Shown piece by piece: positions 1 through 10,600 of a stretch of 64,000 bases of DNA (positions are counted from its first letter, which is position 1; each line of letters opens with the position of its first letter). This DNA comes from Acinetobacter baretiae (lineage in GTDB: Bacteria; Pseudomonadota; Gammaproteobacteria; Pseudomonadales; Moraxellaceae), in NCBI RefSeq assembly GCF_015627105.1, contig NZ_VTDM01000010.1, positions 1-64,000 of the forward strand, read 5' to 3'. The notes under the pieces are model-generated. The model worked only from the letters and a program-made list of their open reading frames with translations. It ran no database searches and was not told the origin of the DNA. A program made the translations under genes and the position numbers.

Positions 1-672
1 TCGTATTCGTTTGAAGTATTGATTCTGTTTTAGAAATTTCAAATAAGTGGATTCAAATTTTATAAAAAAATCATCAATGGTACAGAATAAAGCAGTAATA
101 TCAGTCATGAGGATTAGAGTGGTAAGTCGTGTCTAGTAACTCAACTTATGGCTCTAATCCTTGGCTTTTTCAAATAAATCCTTAAACAGGATTCGGGTTG
201 TTTAATCATTCATATCTTTTAGCCATAAAAATATTTATATTGCATTGACTTGCTGTTACGAGTACTTATTTTTTAGTGAAATCACTTTGTTTGTAATGCA
301 AGATCGTTAGGAAAAATTGCTCATTTAGATAAGTAGATCTCAAATATAAACCTATTTGTATGTATTGCCTAAGATTCGGGCTATTTGGTATTTTATAGCG
401 CAAAGCAGAGAGTATTCACCAAAAAATCGTGAATAACGTAAAGTAGATGCCCCATAGACATATTTTATATGGCAGAAATAATTGAGGTTAAAATAAAAAC
501 TTAAACAAAATCTAGGTTATTTGCAATTTTTACTACGTTTAAGTCGGCATTGGTGGAATTACAGGTTTTTTGACGTGGTGGTTGGGTTTTGTTATCGAAT
601 AATTTTGTGATCAAATGCAGTGTAACGGGTATTTTTTTGTTACACTCAAAACACAATGGTTTTTAGCATTTC
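1..672. other. Intergenic region, no gene seen
   Basis: No reading frame here looks like a protein and no tRNA-like fold was found. It holds a large imperfect hairpin at 110-161 followed by a T-rich tract, and a short dyad, AGTGTAAC at 619-626 and GTTACACT at 639-646, just upstream of the kinase-like gene. The dyad could be an operator or a leader hairpin. The rest is AT-rich sequence with no further structure I can support. Confidence 0.6.
110..170 (+). terminator. Large hairpin with T-rich tail
   Basis: AGGATTAGAG at 110-119 pairs exactly with CTCTAATCCT at 152-161. The stem can continue inward through GTAAGT/ACTTAT with a few wobbles and mismatches. TTGGCTTTTT follows. This fits an intrinsic terminator for a gene left of the window, or the 3' end of a small RNA; nothing here decides which. 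Confidence 0.45.
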
Positions 673-675
673 TTG

Positions 676-1953
676 ATGATGAAAAAAGATATATTTTTTA
701 ATGGCATGCGCTCTGTTGCTCGTGTAAGTGAAACGGCCATCATCGCAGCACGTGCAGGCGTAAAATATGGTTTAAAAAAGCCGACACCTGCAAAGCTTAT
801 GCGAGAAACATTTGAAGACCTTGGTGCAACTTATATTAAGCTTGGTCAGTTTATTGCAAGTACACCATCATTGTTTCCAAGAGAGTTTGTTGAGGAATTT
901 CAAGGATGTTTAGATCAAACTCCTAAGCTTCCATTTAGTTATATTGAAGGTGTGCTCAAGCAAGAGTTTCCTCAGCGTCCTATTGAAGATATTTTTGCTT
1001 ATATCGAAGAAGTACCATTAGCATCTGCTTCGATTGCACAAGTACATGCCGCACGTTTGGTTACGGGTGAAGATGTTGTTATTAAAGTACAAAAGCCACA
1101 TGTTGAAAACACACTATATACAGATTTAAGTGTGTTACATTGGTCTGCAAAATTATTAGAAAAATTTGTACCTAAAGTTAAATTTGCCTCGATTGCAGAT
1201 ATTGTCGAAGAAATAAAAACCCGAATGGTCAGGGAGGTCGATTTTATTGAAGAAGCAAATAATCTCAATGATTTTATCCACTATTTACAAGAAAGCCGTA
1301 TTCAAGATGTTGTTGCACCAAAAGTATATTTACAGCACTCTACACGCCGTGTGTTGACGATGCAGAGATTGTATGGTGTATCACTCACGGACTTTAATTT
1401 AGTTAAAAAATATAGTAAAGATCCCTCACAAGTTTTAATTACCACCATGAACACATGGTTTGGAAGTTTAACTGCATGTAAAAGCTTTCATGCAGATTTG
1501 CATGCAGGCAATGTGATGTTGTTAGAAGATGGTCGAATAGGTTTTATTGATTTTGGAATTGTAGGACAGCTTGCGCCACAAGTTTGGTCAGCATCTCTTG
1601 CATTTATGGATGCGTTGCAACACACCAACTACATTTCTATGGCTGAAAGTATGTTGCATATGGGCATGACCAAACAAAAGGTAGATACCACGTTGCTTGC
1701 TCAAGACATTGAGCGATTATTTACAGATGTGATGCTTGCCGATCCACAAGAAATTCTATCGAGTAATCCTGCAGATTTGAACCATATGATTTTAGATATA
1801 GTTGCTGTTGGCGAACGTCATGGCATTCGTTTTCCACGAGATTTTGCTTTGCTCTTTAAACAAATTCTTTATTTTGATCGTTTTATGAAAACGCTTGCAC
1901 CATATACAGACATCTATGCCGATCAGCGACTAAATATGCTACAGCATTCATGA
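676..1953 (+). CDS. ABC1/UbiB-family atypical kinase-like protein
   Basis: About 425 residues of the ABC1/AarF/UbiB family, whose members are atypical kinases or ATPases often linked to ubiquinone synthesis or lipid homeostasis. Visible family motifs are KLGQ near residues 55-58, the alanine-rich loop ASIAQVH near 118-124, the lysine in VVIKVQKP, the catalytic-loop-like FHADLHAGNVM near 272-282 and IDFGIVG near 291. It is shorter than typical UbiB (about 540 residues), and I see no C-terminal transmembrane pair, so it is probably a paralogue and not UbiB itself. A TTG lies at 673, but two ATGs follow at 676 and 679; no clear ribosome site separates them. folB starts 32 bp after its stop. The coq7 gene nearby makes a quinone link tempting but unproven. 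Confidence 0.82.
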   Translation: MMKKDIFFNGMRSVARVSETAIIAARAGVKYGLKKPTPAKLMRETFEDLGATYIKLGQFIASTPSLFPREFVEEFQGCLDQTPKLPFSYIEGVLKQEFPQRPIEDIFAYIEEVPLASASIAQVHAARLVTGEDVVIKVQKPHVENTLYTDLSVLHWSAKLLEKFVPKVKFASIADIVEEIKTRMVREVDFIEEANNLNDFIHYLQESRIQDVVAPKVYLQHSTRRVLTMQRLYGVSLTDFNLVKKYSKDPSQVLITTMNTWFGSLTACKSFHADLHAGNVMLLEDGRIGFIDFGIVGQLAPQVWSASLAFMDALQHTNYISMAESMLHMGMTKQKVDTTLLAQDIERLFTDVMLADPQEILSSNPADLNHMILDIVAVGERHGIRFPRDFALLFKQILYFDRFMKTLAPYTDIYADQRLNMLQHS

Positions 1954-1985
1954 GTTTATCTAAAAACTAGACCTAGAGAACATTT

Positions 1986-2366
1986 GTGGACACAATTTTA
2001 ATAGAAGGCTTACATGTTAAAACCGTTGTTGGCTGTTTTGCATGGGAACGAGAGATTGAACAACCATTATTGTTAGACTTGATTGTCAGTTATAACTTAT
2101 CTGTTGCAAGTCAGTCAGATGATTTAAATGATACGATTAGTTATGCAGAGATTTGTGATCTGAGCCGTGAAGTTATTCAAAAAGCACAACCGAAGCTAAT
2201 CGAGCATGCTGCTTATTTGGTAATGAAGAGCTTGTTTGCAACGTTTGAAGGCATAACATGTATTCACATTACGATTCGTAAACCTGCAATTATTCCTGAG
2301 GCACAAGCTGTGGGAATTTGTTTAGAGCGAAAACGCCATGATTTTTGCCCTCGCACTCGCCAGTAA
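1986..2366 (+). CDS. folB: Dihydroneopterin aldolase FolB
   Basis: This 126-residue protein has the FolB fold features: catalytic Glu in CFAWERE (E21), the conserved tyrosine in TISYAE (Y53) and the late lysine in TIRKPAI. FolB converts 7,8-dihydroneopterin to 6-hydroxymethyl-dihydropterin and glycolaldehyde in cytoplasmic folate synthesis. The start is a GTG; no in-frame ATG gives a complete N-terminal strand. Its last 29 bases overlap the following folK-like gene in another frame, which implies translational coupling. The extra C-terminal tail after ICLERKRHDF arises from that overlap. Confidence 0.9.
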   Translation: MDTILIEGLHVKTVVGCFAWEREIEQPLLLDLIVSYNLSVASQSDDLNDTISYAEICDLSREVIQKAQPKLIEHAAYLVMKSLFATFEGITCIHITIRKPAIIPEAQAVGICLERKRHDFCPRTRQ

Positions 2367-2781
2367 TTTAAATGCAGATCGGCATTTAAATTGGGCTTTA
2401 CAACAATTAAAACAGCACGGTCAACTCCTTGCGATCTCTTCTGCATATGAAATGCAATGTAGAGATGGTGTTGGAGCAGACTACTTGAATTCGGCCTGCG
2501 TATTTGAATCCTGTCATTTAGATCAAAAAACAGTATCAATATTGATCAAAAGCCTTGAAGAAAAAACAGGGAGAGTTCGACCGTCACATCAAATTTCTTT
2601 AGATATTGATTTAATTGCGTGGAAAGACACTCATGCACAACCGTGGCAATTTAACCTGCAGAAAATGCCTTTTGCATTAGATGTTAAAGTGCCACTGTCT
2701 GAAATTTTACCCATCAAGGAATTTTATGTGAATCATCAGTACGATTATAAAAAACGAAGGTATGAAGAAACTTATGAGTAA
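2338..2781 (+). CDS. FolK-like protein with eroded HPPK active site
   Basis: A 147-residue protein with the outline of 6-hydroxymethyl-7,8-dihydropterin pyrophosphokinase: an N-terminal ALASNL in place of the usual GSN, the pterin-side DYLNSA, and GRVR followed by LDIDLI in place of the family's LDLDI. Several residues used by classical HPPK are absent. The GRVR-to-LDIDL segment is about three residues short and lacks the tryptophan and arginine normally there, and the later PH...R segment is not recognisable. It overlaps folB by 29 bp. It may be a divergent enzyme, a FolB partner, or a decaying paralogue with the true folK elsewhere. Homology is fairly sure; HPPK activity is doubtful. Confidence 0.75.
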   Translation: MIFALALASNLNADRHLNWALQQLKQHGQLLAISSAYEMQCRDGVGADYLNSACVFESCHLDQKTVSILIKSLEEKTGRVRPSHQISLDIDLIAWKDTHAQPWQFNLQKMPFALDVKVPLSEILPIKEFYVNHQYDYKKRRYEETYE

Positions 2782-2794
2782 AATGATACATCTT

Positions 2795-3430
2795 TTAAAT
2801 ATAGTAACTGATTTTAGTAACGAGCTTTGAAACCACACTCATACTGACTTGAACAGATTTAGGTAAATCCACACCACCTGCTTCAAGTGCAGTATCGCGA
2901 TGTTGTAGTTCGTCTTCGTTCATTTGTACTAAAATTTGACGAGAGCGTTGATCATTTTTTGGTAATTGCTCAAGGTGCTCTTCTAAATGTAAGCTCACTT
3001 GACGTTCAGTTTCTGCAACAAACCCTAAACTATATTTGTCACCTGCAGCCCCTGCAATCGCACCCATAGCAAAAGACACACCATACCAAAGCGGATTAAG
3101 TAAGCTAGGGATACTTTCTAGCTCTTTTAAACGTTCCTCGCACCATGCCAAATGGTCTTGTTCTTCTATCGCTGCATGTTCCATTTCCCGACGTACATTC
3201 GGAAGCTTTGCTGTAAGTGCTTGTCCATGATACAGCGCTTGAGCACACACTTCACCACTGTGGTTAACGCGCATTAACCCTGCAACATGACGTGCTTCAT
3301 GTATCGATAATTTAGACTCAGCATCTTGTGCTGGGTTAGTTCGATGTGCGGTGGTCGCACCGGGAACTAAACTACGTACCGCTTGATCTAGTGATTGAAT
3401 ACAACGGTCAATGGTTGAATAATGACGCAT
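2795..3430 (-). CDS. coq7: Demethoxyubiquinone hydroxylase Coq7
   Basis: 211 residues of the di-iron carboxylate Coq7/CLK-1 family, which hydroxylates 2-octaprenyl-3-methyl-6-methoxy-1,4-benzoquinol in the penultimate step of ubiquinone synthesis at the inner membrane. The iron-binding pattern is visible: E60 in NHSGE, the E-x-x-H set around E90-H93 (IEEQDH), a glutamate in FVAETE and a second E/H set in EDELQHRD. Two glycine/alanine-rich hydrophobic stretches probably dip into the membrane. It is convergent with the folK-like gene and lies 3 bp downstream of the MFS gene on the same strand, so the two may be cotranscribed. Confidence 0.93.
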   Translation of the reverse strand: MRHYSTIDRCIQSLDQAVRSLVPGATTAHRTNPAQDAESKLSIHEARHVAGLMRVNHSGEVCAQALYHGQALTAKLPNVRREMEHAAIEEQDHLAWCEERLKELESIPSLLNPLWYGVSFAMGAIAGAAGDKYSLGFVAETERQVSLHLEEHLEQLPKNDQRSRQILVQMNEDELQHRDTALEAGGVDLPKSVQVSMSVVSKLVTKISYYI

Positions 3431-3433
3431 AAA

Positions 3434-4750
3434 TTAATCCTCTACAGTCATAGATTTTTGTATAAGTAAAGGCTGTATTCTACGAATGAGCCAAAAGCAA
3501 AAGAATGCACTAAAAATAGCAGTAATACAAAACAAAATCGTCATGTCTATCTTGAGTAGACTTAAAATAATCATTGAAAACAAAGCAGAAGCCACCATAA
3601 AAATGGCATTGAAAATGTTATTTGCAGCAACAACACGAGCACGATGCGAGCGAGGAGAGTATGCTTGCATTAGGGCATAGAGTGGAACAATATAAAATCC
3701 TCCACTAACTCCTAACAAAATAATGGCAAGCATGACATGGTAGTACATTTGACCTTGCGTAAATATATCTGTGAGCCCTATAACAGTGGCCGATTTTGGC
3801 GTGAAATGTAAAGCAATTGATAAATAAAATGCAAATACTGTCAATCCAATTGCACCAATAGGTACCATTTTAAAATTAACTTCAGTGCCTGCAATTTTTT
3901 TACACAATAAAGATCCGACACCAATCCCCACTGAAAAGAGGGTTAACAATAAGCTCACTACATTTTCTGAGGCATTTAAATATTGATGCGTTAATTCAGG
4001 AATTTGAGTTAAATATGATGCTCCATAAAACCAATACCACGAATTTCCTAATAAAATCAGATAAATAATTGGAATGTTTTTAGCATATTGAATGGTTTGT
4101 ACACTAGTGCGTAAAAAGTTCCAATCTATTTTAAGCGATGAATCGTTAATGGGTTGAGTCTCAATAAAACGACTAGCTAAATAGCCTAAGCAAGCAATAA
4201 GAACAACTTCAATGCATACCCAAACAAGGTTACCACCAGAAAAAGAAATAATTGCTCCACCTAAAATCATACCAAATAAAATAGCCAAAGAGGTTCCTGT
4301 TTGAAAAAGAGCATTACCTGACATTAATTCATGTGGTTTTAAAATTTCAGGTAAGATGGCATATTTGATGGGACCAAAAAAAGTAGAATGTACGCCCATA
4401 AGAAAAAGCGCAAACAACAATAGACTAATGTGTCCAAACAAGAAACCACAAGAGCCAATAAGCATAATAATAATTTCAAGAATTTTAATTGAGCGAACTA
4501 GTTTAGCTCGTTCAAATTTATCAGCCATTTGACCGGCTGTGGCAGAAAAAATGAAATAAGGCAATATGAATAAAAGTGCAGCTAAGTTATTTAAAAAACT
4601 AATATTGTTACCACTATGTTGGATCAAACCATAAGTGATGACCAAAAGTAATGACTGTTTATAGACATTATCATTCAATGCACCAAAAAATTGGGTTAAA
4701 AACATGGGTAAAAATCGTTTTGATGTAATTAAAGATGATTTTTCTTCCAT
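3434..4750 (-). CDS. LplT-like MFS transporter
   Basis: 438 residues with about twelve hydrophobic segments. The N-terminus contains FLTQFFGALNDN, the hallmark of the lysophospholipid flippase LplT and of the transporter half of Aas-type fusions. LplT moves lysophospholipids across the inner membrane for re-acylation; that substrate is inferred from family likeness. A loop with DKFERAKLVR after the second helix matches the usual MFS A-motif position. The start ATG lies 32 bp from the nearest upstream ATG of the tamA reading frame, so the two transcripts diverge from a shared region. Confidence 0.8.
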   Translation of the reverse strand: MEEKSSLITSKRFLPMFLTQFFGALNDNVYKQSLLLVITYGLIQHSGNNISFLNNLAALLFILPYFIFSATAGQMADKFERAKLVRSIKILEIIIMLIGSCGFLFGHISLLLFALFLMGVHSTFFGPIKYAILPEILKPHELMSGNALFQTGTSLAILFGMILGGAIISFSGGNLVWVCIEVVLIACLGYLASRFIETQPINDSSLKIDWNFLRTSVQTIQYAKNIPIIYLILLGNSWYWFYGASYLTQIPELTHQYLNASENVVSLLLTLFSVGIGVGSLLCKKIAGTEVNFKMVPIGAIGLTVFAFYLSIALHFTPKSATVIGLTDIFTQGQMYYHVMLAIILLGVSGGFYIVPLYALMQAYSPRSHRARVVAANNIFNAIFMVASALFSMIILSLLKIDMTILFCITAIFSAFFCFWLIRRIQPLLIQKSMTVED

Positions 4751-4908
4751 AATGAGGGGTGCTCAAAAAAGTCACATAATAATTGATAACAGATTATCTC
4801 ACGAACAAAATCATGTATGATATAAAAAACATTGATCTGTATACAGCTTTGTTGTGCAATCACAAAGACAGATATCATTTTGACAATAAAAACGGGTTGT
4901 TGTGCGCT

Positions 4909-7596
4909 ATGCGTTTAAAAACACATTTTAAAAAATTGCGACTTGTTCAGCATGTCCACTCCATATTAAGAATAGATGATAAACCCCATTTAATATGTAT
5001 TGCTTTGTTGACCAGTTGTACGGTCAGTTCAGCATCTGCCCAAGACACTTCGCCTGCATTAGAACAGTCTAAGTTACAAACACCGATAACGACAGCTCAG
5101 CAAAACAATATTGCACCAATGAGTGGCAACACAGACAGTATGCAACTGTTACAACAGCAACAACAAAACCCAACATTGACAGATTTTAAACCTATAAGTT
5201 TAAGTGAATTGGATCAATTGCCTGCGGTTACTGTTGACCCCACGATGGCACAGCAGATTTTAAGTGAAGCTGCGCAAGCCAAACAGCAGGCTGAAAACAA
5301 CAGACAGCAAGGTGTTGCAGTCAATAGCCAAATGTCTTCACAAACCATGCAAACACTTACGGAAACAACGTCACAACCCGTACAAGTTAATCAAATTATT
5401 AATAACATTCAAAGTGCGCATGATCAAGATTTAGCACAAGCACGTGCCAATGATGCAGACTCACAAGCAAAAAGAGGGGCTATTTTTAATGACACAACTT
5501 TTGAAATTGAGCCACAGCAACCACCCGAAAAAAATGTATTTAAGCGTTGGTTTAATCGTTTAAAACCAGGGCAAAATGATGGATTTGTCATTCCTAAGAT
5601 TACTGCAGAGGTAGAAGGCGCACCGCCACTTTTAGCAACCAATATTAAAAATAAGCTGTCTACATTTACACAAGAGGCTTTCGAGGACGAAAGTACAGCG
5701 CTACCACAGCTTCGAGCACAGGTACAACAAGCCGCTCAAGCAGTTGGTTATTATGATGCTAAATTTAAATTTCAACGAGTGAGCAATAAAGTTGTAAAAG
5801 TGATTGTTGAACCGAATCAACCGGTTCTAGTAGACACTCAAAACATTGATTTTTTTGGTGCAGGTAAAAATCTTGCTCAATTTCAAGTAATACGATTATT
5901 GCCTGATTTAGAAGTTGGAGATATCCTGAACCAAGGTAAGTACGAGAAAACCAAATTACGTATTACTGATGTGGCATCAGACAATGGTTTTTTTGATGCA
6001 TACTGGAAATTACATGACCTGAAAATAAAACTCCCCGAAAATAAAGCAGATATTAATTTGCGGTACGATACAGGAGAGCGTTATAAATTAGGCGATGTTG
6101 AGTTTCGTATGAGTGACTCAAAAAAATCGATTCCTTTAAGAATGAGTGTATTAAAAAGCATGGTGCCATGGAAAAGTGGAGATGATTATGCATTTTGGCG
6201 TGTGAATACCTTAGCCAATAATTTGACCAATAGTCGTTATTTTAATTGGAGTTTGGTTGAAACAGTGAAGCCTGATCCGATTTCTAAACCGCAAGAATTA
6301 CCACCAGATATACAAGCTTTGGTTGATGAACAGAAAATCACGCAAACGCAAGCTCAAAATAGCTTACAAGATACAACCACAGAAGAAATTGATAATAAAA
6401 AAACCAACACAGACGAAGTTGTCAAAAAACAAACTGTTGCAGATGAAAAAGGCTTTGCAGGTGCTCAAGAGCGTTCAGATCAAACGGTTCAAGCAGATAC
6501 GCAACAACAAGTCGACGATACTAATGAACAAAAAGCACGTGTCAGACAAACCAAAACAGTACCTGTTATTGTCACTATTAATGCCGACAAGCTAAATAGT
6601 GCAGAGGTTGGTATAGGGTATGGTACAGATACAGGGGTTCGTTTGCGTACACAATATCGTCGTGCCATTGTGAACAGTTATGGGCATTCTTTTGATGCCA
6701 ATATGGAAGTGTCACAAATTCGACAAGCCATAGATACTCACTATACGATTCCGTATAAACACCCGATTAATGATTATTTTAATCTCGTTAGTGGTTACGA
6801 GCGTGAAGAATTTTCGGGGGTTGGCCCCGGTATGAGTCTTACCACGGAAACTGCGATTGCAGGTGCAGAACGAGTTATACGTAATCCATTTGGTGGATGG
6901 CAACACACCTTTGGTTTTCGATATCGTTTAGATAAAATACATCAAATTGGTGATGTGAATGAATTAAATGTGCCGAGTGCATTTTTACGTCCGGGTTCAA
7001 GTCCAACTCAACAAGCTTTGCTTTTGGGTTATCAAATTTCACGAACAGATAGCAATGACCCACTTAACCCTGTTAAAGGCTTTAAGCAAAGTTACAAATT
7101 ACAACTGGGCTCTAAATCGGTGATCTCTGATGCCAATATGGCCATATTAAGCACAGATTGGGCAGGTATTTATTCTTTAGGTGAAAATTACAACCATCAA
7201 TTTATTGGTAGCGCACATTTAGCTTACATTTTTACCGATGACTTTGACCATGTTCCATATAATCTGAGATTTTTTGCAGGGGGGGATCAAAGTTTAAGAG
7301 GTTTCGATTATAAGAGTCTTTCTCCTGAAGTGGGTGGGTACAAAATTGGTGGTCAAGCATTGGCCGTAGGCTCACTAGAATATAATTACCAATTTAAAGA
7401 GGGTTGGAGAGCCGCCACATTTACTGATTTTGGTAATGCGTATAATAAAGATTTCAGTAATCCAATTGCTTATAGTGTAGGCGTGGGTATACGTTGGAAA
7501 TCACCGATTGGTCCAATTCGTTTAGATATCGCATCGGGTATATCTGATCCAGGCCATCCAATTCGACTACATTTCTTTATTGGTTCACAACTTTGA
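4909..7596 (+). CDS. tamA: Outer-membrane translocation/assembly protein TamA
   Basis: TamA is the Omp85-family outer-membrane barrel that works with TamB in assembling outer-membrane proteins and in envelope lipid homeostasis. I choose ATG 4909 (895 residues) because it opens a signal peptide: a long basic segment, hydrophobic ICIALLTSC, and a cleavable ASA site before QD. A longer reading frame reaches 4783. Then comes a glutamine-rich low-complexity region of about 200 residues, POTRA domains beginning near the segment VIPKITAEVEG, and a C-terminal barrel with GGDQSLRGF (the GxxxxRG family motif) and a final strand near IRLHFFIGSQL. About 90 hydrophilic residues (nt 6268-6555) interrupt the last POTRA before PVIVTINADK. 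The stop overlaps the earliest possible tamB start. Confidence 0.92.
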   Translation: MRLKTHFKKLRLVQHVHSILRIDDKPHLICIALLTSCTVSSASAQDTSPALEQSKLQTPITTAQQNNIAPMSGNTDSMQLLQQQQQNPTLTDFKPISLSELDQLPAVTVDPTMAQQILSEAAQAKQQAENNRQQGVAVNSQMSSQTMQTLTETTSQPVQVNQIINNIQSAHDQDLAQARANDADSQAKRGAIFNDTTFEIEPQQPPEKNVFKRWFNRLKPGQNDGFVIPKITAEVEGAPPLLATNIKNKLSTFTQEAFEDESTALPQLRAQVQQAAQAVGYYDAKFKFQRVSNKVVKVIVEPNQPVLVDTQNIDFFGAGKNLAQFQVIRLLPDLEVGDILNQGKYEKTKLRITDVASDNGFFDAYWKLHDLKIKLPENKADINLRYDTGERYKLGDVEFRMSDSKKSIPLRMSVLKSMVPWKSGDDYAFWRVNTLANNLTNSRYFNWSLVETVKPDPISKPQELPPDIQALVDEQKITQTQAQNSLQDTTTEEIDNKKTNTDEVVKKQTVADEKGFAGAQERSDQTVQADTQQQVDDTNEQKARVRQTKTVPVIVTINADKLNSAEVGIGYGTDTGVRLRTQYRRAIVNSYGHSFDANMEVSQIRQAIDTHYTIPYKHPINDYFNLVSGYEREEFSGVGPGMSLTTETAIAGAERVIRNPFGGWQHTFGFRYRLDKIHQIGDVNELNVPSAFLRPGSSPTQQALLLGYQISRTDSNDPLNPVKGFKQSYKLQLGSKSVISDANMAILSTDWAGIYSLGENYNHQFIGSAHLAYIFTDDFDHVPYNLRFFAGGDQSLRGFDYKSLSPEVGGYKIGGQALAVGSLEYNYQFKEGWRAATFTDFGNAYNKDFSNPIAYSVGVGIRWKSPIGPIRLDIASGISDPGHPIRLHFFIGSQL

Positions 7597-7615
7597 TTTT
7601 GGGATAACTTGTGCA

Positions 7616-10600
7616 ATGACAATGCCTGAAGATACTAAAAAACAACAACATATTTCACCACAGCGCAGTTGGTTAAAACGCATACTTTGGTCGGTTTTAG
7701 GCACATTTATTGTTTTATTTTTTGCCTTGGCTGTCATGTTTTCCACAGATAAAGGAAGTCAGTTTTTACTCGACCGAGTCTTGAAAAATCAAAGTATGAT
7801 GACCTATGAGTACGATAGCGGTAGTTTTTTATCAGGACTCATTCTTAAAAGTCTTAATATTCATTTGACTGATTTAGATGTCAACATGAAGCATGTTAAC
7901 GTGGTGATTGGTTGGCGAGCCATTTTAAATAAAGAAGTTCATTTTTATAAAGCCAATATACAACAACTCCAAATTGTTAATCATAAACCGCCAACCAATA
8001 CACCATTTGATTTTGCTGTGATTAATATGCCAGTCACCTTGCGTTTAGATCATGCCAGTGTTGATCGACTAGAATTAAAAACGACAACATCTAGTACTGA
8101 AATCAAAAATATTATTTTAAATAATACGTTATGGCAAAATACACAGCTCAGTTTTAGAAATACATCACTTAGTATTGCTGATCAAGTTTTTGTGAAAAAA
8201 GCCAAAGGTCAAATGGATTTTCAGCAAAAATATCCTCTACATGTAACAGCACAAGTTGATTTGCCGTCATTGCATGCGATAAACATCAAAGATATTTTTG
8301 TTGATGCCAGAGGCACTTTAGATGCATTGGCTACAGGGTTTGCCGTCAGTACACCTGACTTACTTACAGGTCGGATGTTATTGCATCCTGTACGAGATAA
8401 TGTGCCTATGCAAGGGCAACTGAATTTCAATCAATACCATTGGCCGATTGCACCTGAACAAAAACTTTTTACGTCATCAGGTATTGCACGTTTACACGGT
8501 TCAGCATCAGAAATGAACGTGGATTTGAGCACGGATCTACAGGGTACAGATGTCCCAAAAGGACAATATAGAAGTCAACTCAATGTAGATTATTTACATC
8601 AGCTCAATATTAAACAATTTACAGGTCAATTAATGGGTGGCTCACTCGATTTAAATGGTACTTTAAATTGGGATAAAGCCCTTGCATGGAATGTTAAAGG
8701 ACAAATTAAAGATTTAAAAGCGACTGAAAAATCGATTCCACAGCAGATACAGCCATATCTACCACCTATTATGAATGGCAAACTTGGTGCAACAGGCTCA
8801 CTAGAACAAGGATTGCATTTAAATGCATTTGTTGATTTAGACAAATATGAAAAGATAAAAGTTCAACTCGATCAGGGGGTATCAAAAGATCCAAAATTAT
8901 CAGCGCCATTAAATGTGATGCTTCATTGGAACAATATGAATCGCCAATTTCCGTCTATAGGCTGGTTAAATAGTCCGCAAGGTGAAGCCAATGTTCGCCT
9001 TTTAAATCAAGATGTTGAACTCTCTGCTTCTGCACAGGTATTGCAACATGCACAGTCTATGTTACCTGAAGGACAATACCAAACCAAAGCAACCTTAAAA
9101 AATAACCATGTTGATGTCAGTGAACTCAAATTTGTGACGCCACAAGGTGGGTTAACAGGTCACGCTCAATTAGATGTACCAACAGAAAAACAGCAATTAA
9201 AATGGGCTGCACAATTGGTGGCGAAAAACTTTAATCCGCAAACCGTATCTGTCAGTGCGCCTATTGATGTGTTAAATGGTGAAATACATGCAAACGGTTA
9301 TGCAAAAAATAATGATCAATTTATTCAACTTGACCGTATAGATTTAACAGGAAAACTCGCACAGCAAAAAGAAACCGTACATTTAACGGGGCAAAGTACG
9401 ACAGCTGTATTAATGCATGATGAAAAACAAGGCGGTGGTTTAAAAGGTTACGGTGTTGTATACGATGGTAAGTTACAATCGAGTCAATACCAAAGTGCAG
9501 ATGGCTTGTTGAGTTTTAAAATCTCAGGTACACCGAATAGCGTTGAAATTAATCGTTTTCAACATGATGGTGTTGCAGGAAAAATACTTGCAAACGGTAA
9601 AGTGAACTTTGCTCAAGGCATTGCTTGGGATATGAATGCGTCTTTAATTCGCTTTAAACCACAATATTTTTCATCGGCTATTCGTGGTGAAGTATCAGGT
9701 GTCGTGAATACAACAGGTGTTTGGGTAGATAAAGCACAGCGAATCAGTATTAATGATTTGAATTTAGCAGGCACAATTAATAATCAGGTTTTACGTGGTA
9801 AAGGTAAACTCAACCTTGTGATGAACACTAAAGATAAAACATTGATTCCAAAACAATTTGAAGCCAATGATTTATTTTTAGCTTATGCAGGTAACCAAGC
9901 ACAAGTCACAGGCAATGCGCAAAAATTACAATTAAAACTCAATGCACCCTATTTAAATCGAATTTATACAGGCCTAAGAGGACGTGCTTATGGGGTGGTC
10001 GATATGCAAACAGAGCCAACTCTACAAGCAATCGCAAATATAAATATCGATCGTTTTGGTTTTGGTGATCAACTTAATATTGAAAAAATTCGTGTACGTG
10101 GTGAATTACCAACGTCTGAAACAACACCAACCAAATTACAAGCAGAAATTGACCAATTAAACTACGGTCAACGCCAAATACAATATGGTGCAGTAACGAT
10201 TTCAGGTACACCTAAAGCACATGTAGTGAGTGTGCAAGGGTGGAATAAATATTCCAAATTATACGTGCAATTGAATGGTGGGTTTAATCAAAATCATGAC
10301 TGGCTTGGGCAAATCCAACAAGGTAATTTTGACTCATTAAGAGCATCGCTTAAGCAACAACAAAATGCCAATGTCGTGTATAAATCAGCAAATCAAAGTT
10401 TATATGTAAGTGAACACTGTTGGGCAAGTAATCAAAGTCAACTTTGTTTTGATCAGCCTGTGGAAGCAAGCCCTCAAAAAGGGAATATCTCCTTTATTGC
10501 AAATCGTCTTAATTTAAGTGATTTTGCTGCGTTTATGCCAGATGGTTTAGCGATGACAGGTGAAGTAAATGGTTATGCCAAAGCCAATTGGGAAAAAGGA

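Noticed and set aside
4783-4908. Longer TamA start at 4783
   Set aside because: The added 42 residues have no signal-peptide character, while ATG 4909 opens a proper leader.
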